64,000 bases of DNA from Corallincola platygyrae. Lineage in GTDB: Bacteria > Pseudomonadota > Gammaproteobacteria > Enterobacterales > Neiellaceae. The position numbers and the translations under genes are program-made. Positions within the stretch are counted from its first letter, which is position 1, and each line of letters begins with the position of its first letter. Below the pieces are notes generated by a model. That model saw only the letters and a list, made by a program, of their open reading frames with translations, was not told where the DNA came from and did no database searches. The stretch lies in contig NZ_BAABLI010000034.1 of assembly GCF_039544265.1 (NCBI RefSeq), forward strand, positions 104,976 through 168,975, read 5' to 3'. Shown here in pieces: positions 41,559 to 50,861 of this stretch.

Positions 41559-42974
41559 ATGTCTCATCAATCAGAACTTATCGCCTCAGATATTCAGGGG
41601 TACCTCAAACAGCACGAGCAGAAAGAGCTGATGCGCTTTCTGACCTGCGGTAACGTAGATGATGGTAAAAGTACGCTTATCGGGCGCTTACTGCATGATT
41701 CCAAGATGATCTTTGAAGATCAGATGGCATCTATTAAGAAAGACTCGAAAAAATTTAATACGACTGACGAAGAGTTCGACCTTGCGTTGCTTGTCGATGG
41801 CCTGCAATCAGAGCGAGAGCAAGGTATCACCATCGATGTGGCGTATCGCTACTTCTCTACCGATAAACGTAAGTTCATCATTGCCGATACACCAGGACAT
41901 GAGCAGTACACGCGTAACATGGCTACTGGTGCGTCGACCTGTGACCTTGCTGTGATTCTTATCGATGCGCGCTACGGAGTTCAAACTCAGACCAAACGTC
42001 ATAGTTTCATCGTTTCGCTGCTTGGTATTAAACAGGTGGTTGTTGCGGTAAACAAAATGGACCTGATGGAGTTCTCTGAGCAGGTATTTGAAGATATCCG
42101 TACTGACTACCTGAAATTCGCAGAGAATCTCGACATACCACAGATTAAGTTCGTTCCGTTGTCCGCCTTGAAGGGCGACAATGTTGTTGAACGCAGTGCA
42201 TCAACGCCTTGGTACCACGGCGAAACATTGATGGCGATGCTCGAAAATGCGGAGCTAACAGCGAGCAGTAACTATGAAGATTTCCGCTTGCCTGTGCAGT
42301 ATGTCAGCCGCCCGAACCTCAACTTTCGCGGTTTTGCCGGTACGATTGCTGGTGGTGTTGTTCGAATTGGTGATGATGTGTTGTCTTTGCCATCAGGCAA
42401 GTGCTCAAAGGTTAAATCTATCGTCACTTTTGATGGAGAGCTGGAAGAAGCATTTGCTGGCCAAGCTGTCACCTTAACGTTAGAAGACGAAATCGATGTT
42501 AGCCGTGGAGATATGCTGGTCCATGCCAATAATCAGCCTGCAGTCAGCGATTCGCTTGAGGCAACAGTGGTATGGATGTCAGAGGAACCCATGCTGCCTC
42601 GGAAGCAGTATGATTTCAAACTGGCGTCCAAAACTACCGCGGGCAGTATAGATGACGTTGATTATCAGATCGACGTCAACACCATGGAGAGGAATGACGC
42701 GGTACGATTGAACCTGAATGAGATCGGCCAGTGCCAAATCAGCTTAAATCAACCTGTAGCGTTTGATAACTATAAGAGTGTTAAAGGTTGCGGTAGCTTT
42801 GTCATCATAGATCGCCTGACCAATGTCACGGTGGGTGCCGGAATGATTTCGGGCGCGGGTAAGCGTGTTGATATAGTGCGTGGCCAATACTCTGAGTTTG
42901 AGATTGAGCTGAATGCATTGGTCAGAAAGCATTTCCCACATTGGGAAGCGAAAGATATTCTGGCATTAAAATAA
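41559..42974 (+). CDS. cysN: Sulfate adenylyltransferase subunit 1 (GTPase)
   Basis: A 471-residue translation-factor-like GTPase. G1 is GNVDDGKST (31-39), then EREQGITIDVAYRYF, DTPGHEQYTRNMATGAS (G3), and NKMD (G4). C-terminal beta-barrel domains follow. It lacks the fused kinase of CysNC, consistent with the separate cysC upstream. It activates CysD in APS synthesis. The permease gene follows by 9 bp. Confidence 0.98.
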   Translation: MSHQSELIASDIQGYLKQHEQKELMRFLTCGNVDDGKSTLIGRLLHDSKMIFEDQMASIKKDSKKFNTTDEEFDLALLVDGLQSEREQGITIDVAYRYFSTDKRKFIIADTPGHEQYTRNMATGASTCDLAVILIDARYGVQTQTKRHSFIVSLLGIKQVVVAVNKMDLMEFSEQVFEDIRTDYLKFAENLDIPQIKFVPLSALKGDNVVERSASTPWYHGETLMAMLENAELTASSNYEDFRLPVQYVSRPNLNFRGFAGTIAGGVVRIGDDVLSLPSGKCSKVKSIVTFDGELEEAFAGQAVTLTLEDEIDVSRGDMLVHANNQPAVSDSLEATVVWMSEEPMLPRKQYDFKLASKTTAGSIDDVDYQIDVNTMERNDAVRLNLNEIGQCQISLNQPVAFDNYKSVKGCGSFVIIDRLTNVTVGAGMISGAGKRVDIVRGQYSEFEIELNALVRKHFPHWEAKDILALK

Positions 42975-42983
42975 GAGAGAACT

Positions 42984-44711
42984 ATGACGTTTGCGCAGTG
43001 GGGAGTGCTCGCTTTATTCGGTTTCTTGTTAGCCGGATTACTCTTCACTCGCATTCGACCCGCGTCTCTGTTTGGTGTGGTGCTTGTTTTTGCTCTGGCT
43101 GGTTCTCTTATCAGCCAGGACCAACTTATGGCAAATGCGGTCAATCCAGGGTTGGTAACGTTATTGCTTTTAATGACGGTTTCTCTTGGATTAGAGAAGA
43201 CCAGTTGGCTTAAAAAACTTGCGCATAGGCTCATTTCTGACAGCTATGCAGTTTCTCTTGTCAAACTGATTAGCTTCACCTCTGTTTCATCTGCATTCCT
43301 TAATAATACCGCCGTCGTCGCATCTCTAATTCCTGCTATCAGAAACAATGGCGTTCATGCGCCTTCTAAGCTGTTTATCCCATTGTCTTATGCTGCCATT
43401 TTAGGGGGCACAATGACCTTGATTGGTACCTCAACGAATCTGATTGTGGATAGTTTGATGTTGGATACGGGGGCAAAGGGCTTCGCTTTTTTTGACTTCT
43501 TTTGGGTTGGATTAGCATTGGTCGTTGGCGGCGGCGTGACGCTCATGTTGGTAGCGCGTTGGTTGCCAAGTCATGCTCAAGCCAGCAGTGAATATAAGAA
43601 TTACTTCATCGATGCGAAAGTGGCTGAGGACTCGCCCCTTGTGGGAAAGAGTGTGCAGGACAACGGATTGCGAAACATGGAGTCGCTGTTCCTGGTTGAG
43701 ATTGTGCGAGATGAACGCTTGATTAGTCCTGTGACACCACAGGCTGTGATTGAAGCGGGTGACCGTTTGGTTTTCTCTGGAGATGTCAAAAAGCTTCATC
43801 AGCTCAAACAGTTTGAAGGTGTGCGTCTATTTGCTGAAAATAACGGTCTGCCATCGGAAAACCTCATTGAAGTGGTTGTTACTCCCACTGCATCGGTAAT
43901 AGGAAGAACGCTCAAACGAGCGGGATTTCGAGCACGCTTTGATGCTGCTGTTGTTGCTATGCGTAGGGGAGGTGAGCAGATCTCTGGAAAGCTCGGGGAT
44001 GTAAAGTTGAGGGCCGGGGATAATTTAGTTCTGGCGGTTGGCCCCGATTTCACGCAACACAGAAATATCGACAAAAACTTTTTTGTTGTCAGTGGCATTC
44101 AACTTCCTAAGGCTCTTTCGCGTTGGCAAGAATGGTCGATACTCGGAGCCTTTGCTTCGGTTGTAGCAGCTGCAGCGACTGGGTTCGTTAGTTTACTTAC
44201 TGGGCTAGTGTTTTTGCTTGCTGGAATGTTGGCTATCAAGGTGCTGAACACCAATGAGATAAAACGGCGTTTCCCGTTTGAGTTGTGGCTAATTGTTACC
44301 TCAGCGCTAACTTTGGCTAAGTCTGTAGAAAACACCGGGTTAGCCGACTTGCTGGCTACTCAGGCCGAAATCTGGTTCGCAAGTGGAGATGTCTTTTGGG
44401 CCTTTGTTGGTATCTATCTGATGACCTTGGTCATGACTGAATTGGTGACGAATAATGCGGCAGCGGCGCTCACATTCCCTTTAGCCTATGGTTTCGCTGT
44501 AGGATTTGAAGTGAACCTGATGCCATTTGCTTTGGCTGTTGCATTCGGTGCCAGCGCAAGTTTTATCAGTCCTTACGGATACCAGACTAACTTGATGGTA
44601 TTTAATACCGGGCGCTATCACTTGAAGGATTTTGCCACAGTTGGACTACCTGTTTCTGCGGTTTATAGCGTGGTTGTACTCTATTTGGTGCCGAAGCTGT
44701 TTCCTTTCTAA
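42984..44711 (+). CDS. SLC13/DASS family permease with TrkA-C domains (probable sulfate transporter)
   Basis: A 575-residue inner-membrane protein. N-terminal helices (about 5-195) contain SAFLNNTAVVASLIPAIR and the family motif GGTMTLIGTSTNLIVDSLM. Two TrkA-C-type soluble domains (about 205-370) interrupt the transporter. A second helix bundle has ELVTNNAAAALTFPLAYGFA and ASFISPYGYQTNLMV. This layout matches the SLT/SAC1-like sulfate permeases. The position as last gene of the cys operon makes sulfate the most likely substrate, by inference. Confidence 0.9.
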   Translation: MTFAQWGVLALFGFLLAGLLFTRIRPASLFGVVLVFALAGSLISQDQLMANAVNPGLVTLLLLMTVSLGLEKTSWLKKLAHRLISDSYAVSLVKLISFTSVSSAFLNNTAVVASLIPAIRNNGVHAPSKLFIPLSYAAILGGTMTLIGTSTNLIVDSLMLDTGAKGFAFFDFFWVGLALVVGGGVTLMLVARWLPSHAQASSEYKNYFIDAKVAEDSPLVGKSVQDNGLRNMESLFLVEIVRDERLISPVTPQAVIEAGDRLVFSGDVKKLHQLKQFEGVRLFAENNGLPSENLIEVVVTPTASVIGRTLKRAGFRARFDAAVVAMRRGGEQISGKLGDVKLRAGDNLVLAVGPDFTQHRNIDKNFFVVSGIQLPKALSRWQEWSILGAFASVVAAAATGFVSLLTGLVFLLAGMLAIKVLNTNEIKRRFPFELWLIVTSALTLAKSVENTGLADLLATQAEIWFASGDVFWAFVGIYLMTLVMTELVTNNAAAALTFPLAYGFAVGFEVNLMPFALAVAFGASASFISPYGYQTNLMVFNTGRYHLKDFATVGLPVSAVYSVVVLYLVPKLFPF

Positions 44712-44839
44712 AGCCGCCCACGGCAATATGACTTCCTTTAGGTGACTCCTGATGAGATATATGTCACATTTGTGCTTAACTAAAATGTCACGTTCGGCAT
44801 ATAATCTGCAGATACAATACCAACTGTAAGGACACATTA

Positions 44840-45733
44840 ATGATCAGGAAAGCTGTTATTCCCGTAGCCGGTCTCGGTACTCGAATGCTTCCCGCCACCA
44901 AAGCCATACCAAAAGAGATGCTGCCTATTGTTGATAAGCCACTGATCCAATATGTGGTCAATGAGTGCGTAGCAGCCGGCATCAAGGAGATAGTGCTGGT
45001 TACTCATGGCAGTAAAAATTCAATTGAAAACCATTTTGATACCTCCTTTGAACTTGAAGCAACATTGGAAAAGCGTGTTAAGCGTCAGTTGCTGGACGAG
45101 GTTCAGAGCATTTGTCCGAAAGACGTAACCATCATGCATGTGCGCCAGGGAACAGCTAAAGGCTTGGGGCACGCCATTTTATGTGCTCGCCCTATGGTTG
45201 GTGACGCGCCGTTTGCAGTTGTACTGCCCGACGTGATTATTGATGATGTGCAAAGTGATTTGACCCGTGAAAACATGGCTGAAATGGTCCGCATGTTTAA
45301 AGACACAGGTTGTAGCCAGGTGATGGTTGAAGCCGTGCCAGATGAGGATGTGTCCAAGTTCGGTATTGCTGATGTCAAAGGACATGAACTGAAGCAGGGT
45401 GAGTCTGCGCCTATGACGGCGATTGTTGAAAAACCAGAACTCGCAGAGGCGCCTTCTAATCTTGCCGTTGTTGGTCGCTATGTCCTGAGTTCAGATATTT
45501 GGGATATTCTTGAATTCACTCCTGCTGGTGCCGGTGACGAGATCCAACTGACAGATGCCATCGCTGTGTTAATGAAGCAGCAACAGGTAAACGCCTACTA
45601 CATGAAGGGTAAGAGCCATGACTGTGGCTCTAAGCTGGGTTACATGAAGGCGAATGTTGAATACGCTTTGCGCCATAAAGGTATGGGCAGCGAGTTTGCC
45701 GAGTTCCTGAAGCAAGTTACAGCTGAAGTATAA
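44840..45733 (+). CDS. galU: UTP--glucose-1-phosphate uridylyltransferase
   Basis: GalU makes UDP-glucose for envelope sugars. The 297-residue protein has KAVIPVAGLGTRMLPATKAIPKEMLPIVDKP at the N-terminus, then VLVTHGSK, LPDVIIDD and VEKPELAEAPS, matching bacterial GalU over its whole length. A TATAAT at 44800-44805 with a weak -35 is its likely promoter. galE follows after a hairpin, so UDP-glucose can go straight to epimerisation. Confidence 0.97.
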   Translation: MIRKAVIPVAGLGTRMLPATKAIPKEMLPIVDKPLIQYVVNECVAAGIKEIVLVTHGSKNSIENHFDTSFELEATLEKRVKRQLLDEVQSICPKDVTIMHVRQGTAKGLGHAILCARPMVGDAPFAVVLPDVIIDDVQSDLTRENMAEMVRMFKDTGCSQVMVEAVPDEDVSKFGIADVKGHELKQGESAPMTAIVEKPELAEAPSNLAVVGRYVLSSDIWDILEFTPAGAGDEIQLTDAIAVLMKQQQVNAYYMKGKSHDCGSKLGYMKANVEYALRHKGMGSEFAEFLKQVTAEV

Positions 45734-45746
45734 AATTATCTGTTTA

Positions 45747-45772
45747 TGAGGGGTTGCCTGTGCAACCCCTCA
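45747..45772 (+). repeat. Hairpin between galU and galE
   Basis: A perfect 11-bp stem (TGAGGGGTTGC with GCAACCCCTCA) with a CTGT loop, 13 bp after galU and 20 bp before galE. Only TTGTT follows, so termination would be partial at best. It may tune galE expression or protect the galU message. Confidence 0.65.
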
Positions 45773-45792
45773 TTGTTCGCGAGCAATTTATT

Positions 45793-46806
45793 ATGACCAT
45801 CCTTGTTACAGGCGGAGCCGGCTATATTGGCAGCCACACAGTGGTTGAACTTCTCAGTGATGAGCAGGAATTGGTGGTTGTCGACAACCTATGCAACTCA
45901 TCTCAAGAGTCGCTAAATCGAGTTGAGAAGATTACCGGTAAGTCAGTGCCATTTTATCAGATAGATATTCTTGACCGAGACGCATTGAGAACCGTATTTG
46001 AGAAGCACGATATTTCTGCGGTGGTTCACTTCGCAGGCCTGAAGGCGGTAGGAGAGTCGGTACAGAAGCCATTGAGCTACTACATGAATAACGTGACTGG
46101 TACCATTGTTCTTTGTGAAGTAATGGCTGAGTTTGGTGTCAAGAACCTGGTATTCAGTTCTTCTGCCACAGTGTATGGCGATCCTGCATCGGTACCTATT
46201 CAGGAAGATTTCCCTACCAGTGCGACCAACCCTTACGGCCGTAGCAAGCTGATGGTCGAAGAAGTGCTCAGAGATTTGTATGTGTCTGATAGTGTTTGGA
46301 ATATTGCGCTGCTGCGTTATTTCAACCCGGTTGGCGCGCATGAAAGTGGCTTGATCGGTGAAGATCCTAATGGTTTGCCTAACAACCTGATGCCGTTTAT
46401 CTCGCAGGTTGCCGTAGGCAAACTGGAGCAACTCAGCGTATTTGGCGACGACTATGCTACGGTTGATGGCACCGGTGTGCGTGATTACATTCATGTAGTT
46501 GACCTAGCTATTGGCCATTTGAAAGCGCTTGATAAACTCAGAGCCTCACCGGGTGTTGTCACTTACAATTTGGGTACGGGCTGCGGGTATTCTGTATTGC
46601 AGATGGTTGATGCTTTTGAGCAGGCTTCTGGCAAACAGGTGCCTTACAAAATAGCGCCTCGTCGTCCTGGTGATATCGCTGAATGTTGGGCTGACCCTGC
46701 GCTAGCGAAAAGTGAACTGGATTGGGAGGCATCCAGAACTGTGAAAGAGATGACCCAAGATACGTGGCGTTGGCAGTCTGGCAATCCAAAGGGCTATCAG
46801 AGCTAG
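45793..46806 (+). CDS. galE: UDP-glucose 4-epimerase
   Basis: GalE interconverts UDP-glucose and UDP-galactose. The 337-residue protein has the Rossmann TILVTGGAGYIGSHTVVEL, the substrate motif FAGLKAVGESVQKPL, the Ser in VFSSSATVYGD, and the catalytic YxxxK in NPYGRSKLMVE. It is close to E. coli GalE throughout, including NLMPFISQVAVGK and GTGVRDYIHV. The start at 45793 fits the family; the in-frame extension to 45754 runs through the hairpin. Confidence 0.97.
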   Translation: MTILVTGGAGYIGSHTVVELLSDEQELVVVDNLCNSSQESLNRVEKITGKSVPFYQIDILDRDALRTVFEKHDISAVVHFAGLKAVGESVQKPLSYYMNNVTGTIVLCEVMAEFGVKNLVFSSSATVYGDPASVPIQEDFPTSATNPYGRSKLMVEEVLRDLYVSDSVWNIALLRYFNPVGAHESGLIGEDPNGLPNNLMPFISQVAVGKLEQLSVFGDDYATVDGTGVRDYIHVVDLAIGHLKALDKLRASPGVVTYNLGTGCGYSVLQMVDAFEQASGKQVPYKIAPRRPGDIAECWADPALAKSELDWEASRTVKEMTQDTWRWQSGNPKGYQS

Positions 46807-46871
46807 CCAGTTAAGGTTAAGCTTTGACTTGGACGTTATGGGGAAGGGGCTTATGTGGCCCTTTTTTATTG

Positions 46872-46941
46872 TACCAATCCGCATAAAGATATGGTCAACC
46901 AGGCTTCCCGTTGGTAGATAATATTCTTATTCTGATTGGTA
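46872..46941. mobile_element. Short MITE copy (about 70 bp)
   Basis: Read on the minus strand, its left arm (ATACCAATCAGAATAAGAAT then ATCTACCAACGGGAA) matches the left end of the 35739 element. Its right arm (GCCTGGTTGACCATAT to CGGATTGGTAC) matches that element's right end. It looks like an internally deleted member of the same family, with TA at both edges. It lies between galE and the next epimerase gene. Confidence 0.72.
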
Positions 46942-46958
46942 TTAGCAAAGGAAAACGA

Positions 46959-47966
46959 ATGAAATTTTTAGTAACAGGCGCCGCAGGCTTTATTGGCTTC
47001 CATACTTCCATGCGCCTTTGTTCGCAGGGGCATGAGGTAGTCGGCCTGGACATAGTCAATGACTATTATGATGTTAATCTAAAGCTAGACCGTTTGAGCC
47101 AACTTGAAAAATTGAGCGGCTTTCGTCATGTGAAAATGGCTTTAGAAGATCGTGATGCTATTGCAAAGCTCTTTGCTACTGAAAAATTTGATCGTGTGAT
47201 TCATTTGGCGGCACAAGCCGGTGTCAGATACTCTTTGGAACATCCTTTTGCGTATACAGATGCGAACATCACCGGAACACTCACCATTTTAGAGGGGTGT
47301 CGACACAATGACGTAGAGCACTTGGTATATGCGTCGTCCAGTTCGGTATATGGCTTAAATACCACTATGCCATTCGCCACTCATAACAATGTGGATCATC
47401 CTGTTTCTCTGTATGCAGCCACCAAGAAGGCCAATGAATTGATGGGCCACACCTACAGCCATTTGTACGGTATTCCAACGACCGGTCTGCGCTTTTTTAC
47501 CGTTTATGGTCCGTGGGGCCGTCCTGATATGGCGCTTTTCCTGTTTACTAAAGCGATATTGGAAGGCAAGCCAATCAACGTTTTTAATCACGGCAAGATG
47601 CAGCGTGATTTTACCTATGTCGATGACATTGTTGAGGGCATTGTTCGCATTCAGGATAAACCTGCTCAGCCGAATCCAAATTGGACTGGTGCTGCGCCTT
47701 TGCCTGACTGTTCAAGTGCGCCGTATAAAGTGTTCAACATCGGCAATAATCAGCCTGTAGAGCTTGAGTATTTCATCACCTGTATTGAAAAAGCGTTGGG
47801 TATGGAAGCGAACAGAAATTACATGCCAATCCAACCCGGTGATGTGCCTGCTACTTATGCTGATATTGATGATCTGAATAAAGCGGTCGGGTTCCACCCA
47901 TCGACTCCAATCGAGACCGGTGTTCAGAGGTTTATTGACTGGTATCGTGACTATTACCAAGTATAA
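46959..47966 (+). CDS. NAD-dependent epimerase, probable UDP-glucuronate 4-epimerase
   Basis: A 335-residue extended SDR enzyme. MKFLVTGAAGFIGFHTSMRL binds NAD. HLAAQAGVRYSLEHPFAYTDAN and YASSSSVYG with the YAATKK catalytic pair are typical of the CapI/LpsL group that turns UDP-glucuronate into UDP-galacturonate. FTVYGPWGRPDMALFLF is a hallmark of that group. The ATG at 46959 has AAAGGA upstream; an in-frame start at 46911 lies inside the MITE and is unlikely. It probably supplies a sugar for surface polysaccharide together with galU and galE. Confidence 0.88.
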   Translation: MKFLVTGAAGFIGFHTSMRLCSQGHEVVGLDIVNDYYDVNLKLDRLSQLEKLSGFRHVKMALEDRDAIAKLFATEKFDRVIHLAAQAGVRYSLEHPFAYTDANITGTLTILEGCRHNDVEHLVYASSSSVYGLNTTMPFATHNNVDHPVSLYAATKKANELMGHTYSHLYGIPTTGLRFFTVYGPWGRPDMALFLFTKAILEGKPINVFNHGKMQRDFTYVDDIVEGIVRIQDKPAQPNPNWTGAAPLPDCSSAPYKVFNIGNNQPVELEYFITCIEKALGMEANRNYMPIQPGDVPATYADIDDLNKAVGFHPSTPIETGVQRFIDWYRDYYQV

Positions 47967-47993
47967 GAAAAGGCCGCTTTAGCGGCCTTTTTT
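47967..47993. terminator. Bidirectional terminator (GGCCGC type, TTTA loop)
   Basis: A4-GGCCGC-TTTA-GCGGCC-T6 between the convergent epimerase and LysR genes. Confidence 0.93.
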
Positions 47994-48008
47994 AACTCAA
48001 TGTCATTG

Positions 48009-48902
48009 CTAACTGTTTGAGTGGTGGGTCAAGAATAAGTCTCTGAGCCTTTGGCTACCTGGGCCCAGCTTATCAGGCTCAGGTATCACCATACTAAGTT
48101 GAACCGCTTTCTTTTCGCTTCCATGCATCGAGAGCCTTTTTAAACTACCGGCTTTGATTTCGGCCTCAGCAATAAATCTGGGTAACCACGCAAAACCGGT
48201 ACCCTGACGGAGAAGGCTCAGTGCCTCATAGAAATTATCCACTGTCCAGCGTTGTTCCGATCTTAGCCAACCCTGTTCTTCTTTTGGCTGTTTGCCAGTG
48301 TCTCTTATTACCAGCTGTAAATGCTGTTCCAGATGGTGGCTTTCGAGTCTTTCCTCTTCAGAGAGAGGGTGTTGAGGGTGACAAACTAACCAAAGCTCGG
48401 TACTCGTTAGAGGTTCGCCCAGATAACCTTTGGGGACGTTGTTTACAATGGCAATATCGACGTCTTTATCTTTGATTGCTTCTTGCCCTCCCGAGATGAC
48501 CACTCGCTTTACATTAATACGAGAGCCTCGACTTTCTGGTGCAAATTGCCGCAGGACATTGTTTAAGTCATCAATGGGATACACCAACTCAACCGCTAGC
48601 CGTATTTCTGGCTCCCAACCTAAATCGATGCTTTCGGCCAAATGTTCAAGTGATTCAATGTTTTCAGTCAACTGGCGGGAGCGGCGTAACATGACTTCGC
48701 CCGCTTCAGTGAGAAAAGCCTTTCGCCCTTTTACTTCGAGCAATGCAATGCCCAACTGTGTTTGCATCTTTGCAACGGCGTGGTTTAGCGAAGACTGGCT
48801 CTTATTAAGGAGTTCCGCCGCTTTGGCATAGCTTCCAGCGTCAACAACAGCTTGCAGAATTCGCCATTGTTCTAAAGTTGTTCGGGGGCGGTATTGACTC
48901 AT
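48009..48902 (-). CDS. LysR family transcriptional regulator
   Basis: A 297-residue LysR-type regulator. The N-terminal winged helix reads TLEQWRILQAVVDAGSYAKAAELLNKSQSSLNHAVAKMQTQLG, followed by a linker helix and a substrate-binding effector domain (about 95-290). The target is unknown; no clear divergent target gene is adjacent, since the next gene is convergent and the previous one lies 95 bp away on the same strand. Confidence 0.93.
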   Translation of the reverse strand: MSQYRPRTTLEQWRILQAVVDAGSYAKAAELLNKSQSSLNHAVAKMQTQLGIALLEVKGRKAFLTEAGEVMLRRSRQLTENIESLEHLAESIDLGWEPEIRLAVELVYPIDDLNNVLRQFAPESRGSRINVKRVVISGGQEAIKDKDVDIAIVNNVPKGYLGEPLTSTELWLVCHPQHPLSEEERLESHHLEQHLQLVIRDTGKQPKEEQGWLRSEQRWTVDNFYEALSLLRQGTGFAWLPRFIAEAEIKAGSLKRLSMHGSEKKAVQLSMVIPEPDKLGPGSQRLRDLFLTHHSNS

Positions 48903-48997
48903 GTCCTTTCGTCTCTCATCGCAAGTGATTGCTATTGGCGGCAGGCTGCGAGGGAAGTTACGTGCTGACTTCCGTGTCGCTCGCTATTTTATTGTAA

Positions 48998-50854
48998 CTA
49001 TTCGCTTTTCTCTGGCAAGTCGGGATAAAGAGAACTTATGAATTTTTTCGCGAGCTCTACACCATAGCGCTTGCTGCCAACTTCAAACCCCGTGAGGCGC
49101 TTAAGCGTCTGTTTTGCCTGCGGGCCTCTAAGTCGATTTAGCTCTGATAAAAGAGTGTCCAGCTCAAGCTCGCCGGCGTGGTAGCGAGCAGAAACCTGCT
49201 GAGCGATAGCTTTTTGCCACAGCTCTCGGTAGCTGAACACGCCGGGCGAGGCTAAATTGCTCATTGCATACGGTATCTGTGCCGGTGGTGTGCCGATGGC
49301 GTCCAGGTTGTCGCCAATCAGCTTGATAGTGAGCTTTTCGAAACTGCCTTGGCTCAGGTCGTTTTGGTGATAGGCTAAGGCGAGCTTGGCGCTGAGTACC
49401 TGTCTCAACCATAAGTGAGGATGACGAGTTGGCTGCCGCTGTTCTGAAATAGCTTTCAGAATTTTGTTTTCCAGGCCTTGTAAGTCTGGATAGGCAGAAG
49501 CTGTAAAGCCCGGATATTCGGGGTGGTGCAATATCCCCTGTAACGCTTGAAGAATGGCGCTATCCAAACTGCTCAGCCGGACTTTAGCCAGAGGTGATTT
49601 TTGGCCTTTAATCAGCATCGCACCAGCTTGATACCCTGCTACGGGGTAGCGTAAACGACCAATCCCTAACTTGGTTTTGGGGTGTGAAAGGTCGATATAA
49701 ATCTCACCAAATACACGCTCTTGGCTATCCAGAAGTTGCAATATGCTGACATCAGCGCCCCATTTGTACGCTTCAAGATGCTTCAGCCTTAGTTCAAGCT
49801 TCTCAGACCAAAACGCAATGCGATTGGTGACAGCGTCAGTGGTCAAAGCGATTCGTAGTTCTTGGTTAGACTGGTGACTGTGTTGAGATAGCGATTGCGT
49901 TTGGCGAAACCAAAGATCCCAAGGTTGAAGTGAAGACGGCGAATAATCTTTAGAGAATGCTGTTAGTTGGCGTTCTAATGCAAGCAGAAAATTTCGGATC
50001 TCATGCTTCGATAGTAGACTGTGTTGGAGTTGATAGTCGGTCCAGTTGTCAGCCCCAACGTCGATGGCAAATCTAGCTCTGGCAGCCAAAAGCCGGTTGA
50101 GCTGGTTCCTTGCTTCCTTGCCCCCACGAGACTTATGAGCTCGGAATGTATAGGCGCGACACTCACTGCGATATGCCTTTGCCATGAATCGATAAAACTC
50201 AGCAGGTCTATAGATATCTATCGATATCCGCTTATCTTCTGCGAGCGTTTCTTTCCTATGGGGTTTCCGTTCAGCACATTGCCAGGGTAGAGATATAGGC
50301 TCACCACTCTGTAGAGAGAGCAGAAAGCTGTTTTTCGCTGTATTTATATCAATCTGCAGATCTTCAGGAAAACTATCGTACATAAGGCCAGGGTAGCTCT
50401 TGTTAAAAAGTGCTTGCTGCCATTTCGCTGGCTCTGTTTGCCTGTTTCTGTTTAAAAAGGGTCTCCACCAATCACCATTGTTACCTAACTTCCAGTCTGT
50501 GATTGCTAGGTTAATGGCAAGCCGACAGTAACTGAATGCTTCACGCCAATGAGCATCCGGGTGAAGTAGATACATTTGCTCAGATTGAGCGAGAAGATCA
50601 AAATAGGGCAGTAACCAGATGCCAAGCAGCCTTCCTGACGACTCGCTCTGGTCGGCACTAAACTTCGGCCCTTGTATCATTTGGCCTACCGCCTGGTCAC
50701 AACGACTTTTTAGCTGTGCAGGATTTTGCCACTGCGTAGCAAGCGCGGGTGAGTGCTGTACACTGCTTTGTTCAGCGCTTTGTAATCCAAAGCTAATTAA
50801 AAGTAGTGTGCAGAGAACTGCATTCAAAGTTCCCTGAATTGCTCTACGAAACAC
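48998..50854 (-). CDS. Degenerate M3-peptidase-like exported protein
   Basis: A 618-residue protein with an N-terminal hydrophobic signal (about 10-27). Its C-terminal half aligns with oligopeptidase A/M3 metallopeptidases: FGEIYIDLSHPKTKLG corresponds to the FLDLYxRxxK segment, and ASPGVFSYRELWQKAIAQQVSARY to the GYYSYLWADVLAADAF segment. However, where the zinc site HEFGHxxH should be, the sequence reads ALQGILHH, so the HExxH is lost. This suggests a pseudo-peptidase with a non-catalytic role, or very distant homology. I prefer the GTG at 50854 (AGAGTAG upstream, 8 bp after the cmoB stop) over a TTG at 50881 inside cmoB. Confidence 0.6.
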   Translation of the reverse strand: MFRRAIQGTLNAVLCTLLLISFGLQSAEQSSVQHSPALATQWQNPAQLKSRCDQAVGQMIQGPKFSADQSESSGRLLGIWLLPYFDLLAQSEQMYLLHPDAHWREAFSYCRLAINLAITDWKLGNNGDWWRPFLNRNRQTEPAKWQQALFNKSYPGLMYDSFPEDLQIDINTAKNSFLLSLQSGEPISLPWQCAERKPHRKETLAEDKRISIDIYRPAEFYRFMAKAYRSECRAYTFRAHKSRGGKEARNQLNRLLAARARFAIDVGADNWTDYQLQHSLLSKHEIRNFLLALERQLTAFSKDYSPSSLQPWDLWFRQTQSLSQHSHQSNQELRIALTTDAVTNRIAFWSEKLELRLKHLEAYKWGADVSILQLLDSQERVFGEIYIDLSHPKTKLGIGRLRYPVAGYQAGAMLIKGQKSPLAKVRLSSLDSAILQALQGILHHPEYPGFTASAYPDLQGLENKILKAISEQRQPTRHPHLWLRQVLSAKLALAYHQNDLSQGSFEKLTIKLIGDNLDAIGTPPAQIPYAMSNLASPGVFSYRELWQKAIAQQVSARYHAGELELDTLLSELNRLRGPQAKQTLKRLTGFEVGSKRYGVELAKKFISSLYPDLPEKSE

Positions 50855-50861
50855 CGTGGCG

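Noticed and set aside
46911..46958. N-terminal extension of the UDP-glucuronate 4-epimerase-like gene
   Set aside because: It lies within the short MITE and ahead of the ribosome site; the family N-terminus begins at 46959.
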